NCBI RefSeq assembly: GCF_003970675.1
Contig: NZ_CP034563.1
Coordinates: 496,001 to 560,000 of the forward strand
DNA length: 64,000 nucleotides
Reading direction: 5' to 3'
Source of the DNA: Flammeovirga pectinis
Lineage (GTDB): Bacteria > Bacteroidota > Bacteroidia > Cytophagales > Flammeovirgaceae
Positions 59,554-64,000 of this stretch are shown one piece after another (the first letter of the stretch is position 1; each line of letters opens with the position of its first letter). A program made the translations under genes and the position numbers. The notes under the pieces were generated by a model. That model saw nothing but the letters and a program-made list of their open reading frames with translations, was not told where the DNA came from and made no database searches.

Positions 59554-61806
59554 CTATAAATCTTCTGCATTAATTACAATAATCAGTTGCTTAGTGGTGT
59601 CTACCTTTTTACTTTTAATGGTGTTACATTTTAAAGTATCATTATAAACTACTTTTGCTTTTTTTCCATTTATAGTTGCAGATTTTGCTTTCTTAGCTCC
59701 CATAAATTCAACCTGGTATGTACGGTTTTTTAGTTGATTTGCAAAGTTACCTTCTTCTGGAGTTATCGTTATTTTATGCGTATTATCTTTTCTTTTATAA
59801 GTTAAATTGGTTACGGTATACTCTCCTTTTTTGTAATTGATACTTGTTCCGTCATCTTCATATAGTTTGAAACTACTTTCTTGATTTTGTAATCCAGGGT
59901 AGCATTTTACACGAAGATTCTGAATAGAAGAAGTCGTCATTCTAGGCGTGTAATCTTGCATTGGTATGGGTAGGCCACCTTTAATAAACAAAGGAAAGGC
60001 ATTGATGTCTGCAGAAGAAGTGATTACTTGATCGCCCTCAAATTTTTCTTGATTAAAGAAATGATACCACACACCTTCTGGTAACCAGACATCTTGAGAA
60101 GCTATTTTATTGTCACCCTTACCTGCAGAAGTGATCGGAGCAGAAATAAATGCATCACCCCATAAATATTGATTCTCGTGTAGGTAGGCTTCTTCTGTTT
60201 CTGGATATTCTAAATACATTCCTCTTAATACAGGTAGTGTCTCAGTATGTGCTTGCCAAACAGTAGAATAAATGTAGGGCATTAATTCTGAGCGTAAATG
60301 ATAAATAATCTGCATACTTTTTTCTGCAGTTTCACCCCATAACCAAGGGCGTCTATCTAAGTTTTCATCATAAACAGAATGAATTCTCAACGATGTGTTT
60401 GTTAAACCAAATTGCGTCCATCTAGTATACAATTCCCATGCTTTATCTTTTGGCTCTCCAAAGAAACCTCCAATATCATGTGCCCAAAAGAAACAACCAG
60501 CATTGCCACTATTTACGGTAAAAGGAACCTGAAATTTTAACGACTCCCAACTGCCTACATAATCTCCAGAAAATTGAATAGGGTAGCGGTGGCTTCCAAA
60601 ACCAGACCATCTGCTGTAGTTCATTCCACGTTTATTGTCTTTCTTAGAATTAAGAAAATAAAGGTGGTTTAACCATTCTAAATGTGTTAAACCATTTATG
60701 CCTCTAACATACGGGTACAAGTAATCTTGTTGCCAATCTAACCACCAAAAGTCAACACCTAAGGCTTCGTTAGGAGCTAGAGCATAATTAAAAAAAGCAT
60801 TCATGTACGTAGAATCACTTGCATCAAATAAAGGTGTTGGGTCTGTAGGTTTTTTAGAAAGGCTTTCCATAAATTGAGCATAAGTAGCTTCATGGTTTCT
60901 TATGCCGTCATGAGGGTGATCGTTTAAACTAATATGCAAGTGTTCTTTTTTCATCTCACTTAATAAAGCTTGTGGGTTAGGAATTAGTTCTTTATTCCAA
61001 GTGTACCCTGTCCAACCTCTATTACCTGCATGCCCAGTACCTTCTTTTGCTTCTTTTTGTGTATGCCAACCCATATCAAAAACCATCACATCTAAAGGGA
61101 AATCATGTTCTTTGTACTCTTGAATTAATGCTCTGTATTCATCAGCAGTATAATCCCACCATCTGCAATACCAAGCACCTAATGCATATTTTTGAGGCAT
61201 CGGAACTTCTCCACTAATGGCTGTTAGTGCTTTAAGTGCTGCTTTATAATCTGTATCATAAGCAAAAAAGTACCTGTCCATAATACTATTTTTACTACGG
61301 TTTTCAATCCAGTTGTCTTTTAAAATTGGTTTATAATCGTCTTTAATAATAAACCAACCCTCTCTACTTAAAAGGCCGTTATCAACTTCAATTTCTCCAT
61401 TCATGCCATCAAGAGTAGGTACTGTACCACCCAAGTTTGAGGCTTTATCATTCTCCTGATAAATCATGAATCGCTTTTCTTCATTTCCTTTCTTATAGAA
61501 AATCTTAAAATTGGTCTGTCCAAATGGAAACCCATCAGTATAATATTCTACCCTCATTCTTGAAGTTGAAATATGCACCCATCCATCGTCTTTTTTAATG
61601 ACCTCAAAATCTGAAGTTCTTGCCGTTCTGTTGGCCGCAAAAAGAGTTGGATCGTCTACAAAATCTTGGTCTACCGCATACTCTAAACGAATTAGTTCTG
61701 GGGTGATAACAGTAAATCTTGCATTGCCTAAAACTATGGGGTTAGTTTGTGCAAATAGGGTTAAGTTAATGATCAATAGACCAATTAAAGAGCTAATAAA
61801 TTTCAT
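59554..61806 (-). CDS. Glycoside hydrolase family 31 (alpha-glucosidase/alpha-xylosidase-like)
   Basis: 750 aa with a signal peptide (ending LTLFAQ). An N-terminal galactose-mutarotase-like beta domain (about 25-190: FTVITPELIRLEYAVD, GWFIIKDDYKPI) precedes the TIM barrel. The barrel shows LGAWYCRWWDYTADEYRAL, FPLDVMVFDMGWH and GVDFWWLDWQQD, with probable catalytic nucleophile D357. WSGFGSHRYPIQFSGDYVGSW, FWAHDIGGFFG and LWTRWTQFGLTNTSLRIHS follow. The C-terminal part carries the beta-sandwich typical of GH31 (PLFIKGGLPIPMQDY, FKLYEDDGTSINYKKGEYT). GH31 enzymes cleave terminal alpha-linked glucose, xylose or galactose. This one has the catalytic Asp within WLDWQ rather than the classic D-M-N-E, as in some Bacteroidota subfamilies. 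It is downstream of a LacZ-like GH2 in the same orientation. Confidence 0.9.
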   Translation of the reverse strand: MKFISSLIGLLIINLTLFAQTNPIVLGNARFTVITPELIRLEYAVDQDFVDDPTLFAANRTARTSDFEVIKKDDGWVHISTSRMRVEYYTDGFPFGQTNFKIFYKKGNEEKRFMIYQENDKASNLGGTVPTLDGMNGEIEVDNGLLSREGWFIIKDDYKPILKDNWIENRSKNSIMDRYFFAYDTDYKAALKALTAISGEVPMPQKYALGAWYCRWWDYTADEYRALIQEYKEHDFPLDVMVFDMGWHTQKEAKEGTGHAGNRGWTGYTWNKELIPNPQALLSEMKKEHLHISLNDHPHDGIRNHEATYAQFMESLSKKPTDPTPLFDASDSTYMNAFFNYALAPNEALGVDFWWLDWQQDYLYPYVRGINGLTHLEWLNHLYFLNSKKDNKRGMNYSRWSGFGSHRYPIQFSGDYVGSWESLKFQVPFTVNSGNAGCFFWAHDIGGFFGEPKDKAWELYTRWTQFGLTNTSLRIHSVYDENLDRRPWLWGETAEKSMQIIYHLRSELMPYIYSTVWQAHTETLPVLRGMYLEYPETEEAYLHENQYLWGDAFISAPITSAGKGDNKIASQDVWLPEGVWYHFFNQEKFEGDQVITSSADINAFPLFIKGGLPIPMQDYTPRMTTSSIQNLRVKCYPGLQNQESSFKLYEDDGTSINYKKGEYTVTNLTYKRKDNTHKITITPEEGNFANQLKNRTYQVEFMGAKKAKSATINGKKAKVVYNDTLKCNTIKSKKVDTTKQLIIVINAEDL

Positions 61807-61858
61807 GTTTTTTAGGTTGTTTATTAAAAATTAGAGTAGTTTTTGATCAATGAAATTG

Positions 61859-61893
61859 CTTAGAATACCTACTTTTCACACAGGTATTCTAAG
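61859..61893. other. Perfect hairpin between the GH2 and GH31 genes
   Basis: A 12-bp perfect stem (61859-61870 with 61882-61893) with an 11-nt loop, 12 nt beyond the GH2 stop in the transcription direction. No strong U tract follows on the minus strand, so it may be a weak terminator or a processing/stability element setting relative expression of the two genes. Confidence 0.6.
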
Positions 61894-61904
61894 TCTCATT
61901 TCTA

Positions 61905-64000
<2,096 letters not shown>

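Overview
The window looks like chromosomal DNA of a marine, polysaccharide-degrading Bacteroidota, plausibly a Flammeovirga-like member of the Cytophagales. The genus is a guess from gene content. The support is very low GC, a SusD protein and PUL-type enzymes, Cys-Pro-X-Ser/Ala-Arg sulfatases, a periplasmic-sensor/Y_Y_Y/HTH regulator, and several giant proteins ending in type IX secretion (T9SS) sorting domains. I saw no rRNA, tRNA, CRISPR array, transposase, integrase or reverse transcriptase.

Layout. (1) 1-3460: end of a polysaccharide utilization locus, with a SusD C-terminus, a LamG-type surface lipoprotein and a GH144-like glucanase lipoprotein, closed by a terminator. A membrane-spanning sensor/HTH regulator follows (3713-6523). 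(2) 6562-8888: a hypothetical minus-strand gene and a lipoprotein that I read as a Vibrio cholerae cytolysin-like pore-forming toxin without its lectin domains. (3) 9255-19752: a catabolic cluster for a sulfated polysaccharide, with sulfatase, GH2, an internally duplicated unknown secreted protein, a GH78-like rhamnosidase and a second sulfatase. A sulfated rhamnose-containing glycan such as ulvan is an attractive but unproven substrate. (4) 19985-37653: three tandem giant paralogs of 1668, about 2075 and 1910 aa. Each carries a PPC-like domain, Ig-like domains, exactly 13 leucine-rich repeat (LRR) units starting at residue 374, carbohydrate-binding-like domains, a variable number of 81-aa Ig-like repeats and a T9SS tail. 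Most of each protein is near-identical among the three, but the LRR block is shuffled. (5) 37741-45997: genes separated by a near-identical ~167-bp intergenic repeat ending in a terminator hairpin (three full copies, one truncated). Between the copies lie an outer-membrane barrel, a decayed vWA gene, a secreted caspase-like protease and a BspA-LRR/InlB-repeat T9SS protein. (6) 46119-55311: barrels, two AraC-type paralogs, a MarC operon, a DUF1254/DUF1214 protein, a DUF4382-like lipoprotein and a glycine-zipper protein. (7) 55617-64000: a T9SS alpha-amylase with starch-binding modules, a lipoprotein, then on the minus strand a GH31 enzyme and a LacZ-type GH2 that runs off the window.

How the parts work together. 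The ends of the window are glycan catabolism: surface binding, desulfation and glycosidases. The middle is a surface-protein island in which recombination between repeats, both inside genes (69-bp and 243-bp) and between genes (~167-bp), appears to generate diversity. The most striking pattern is the mosaic LRR block of the three giant paralogs: fixed unit number, fixed framework, and a small set of alternative codons at the predicted solvent-exposed positions. Silent markers are shared in blocks between paralogs.
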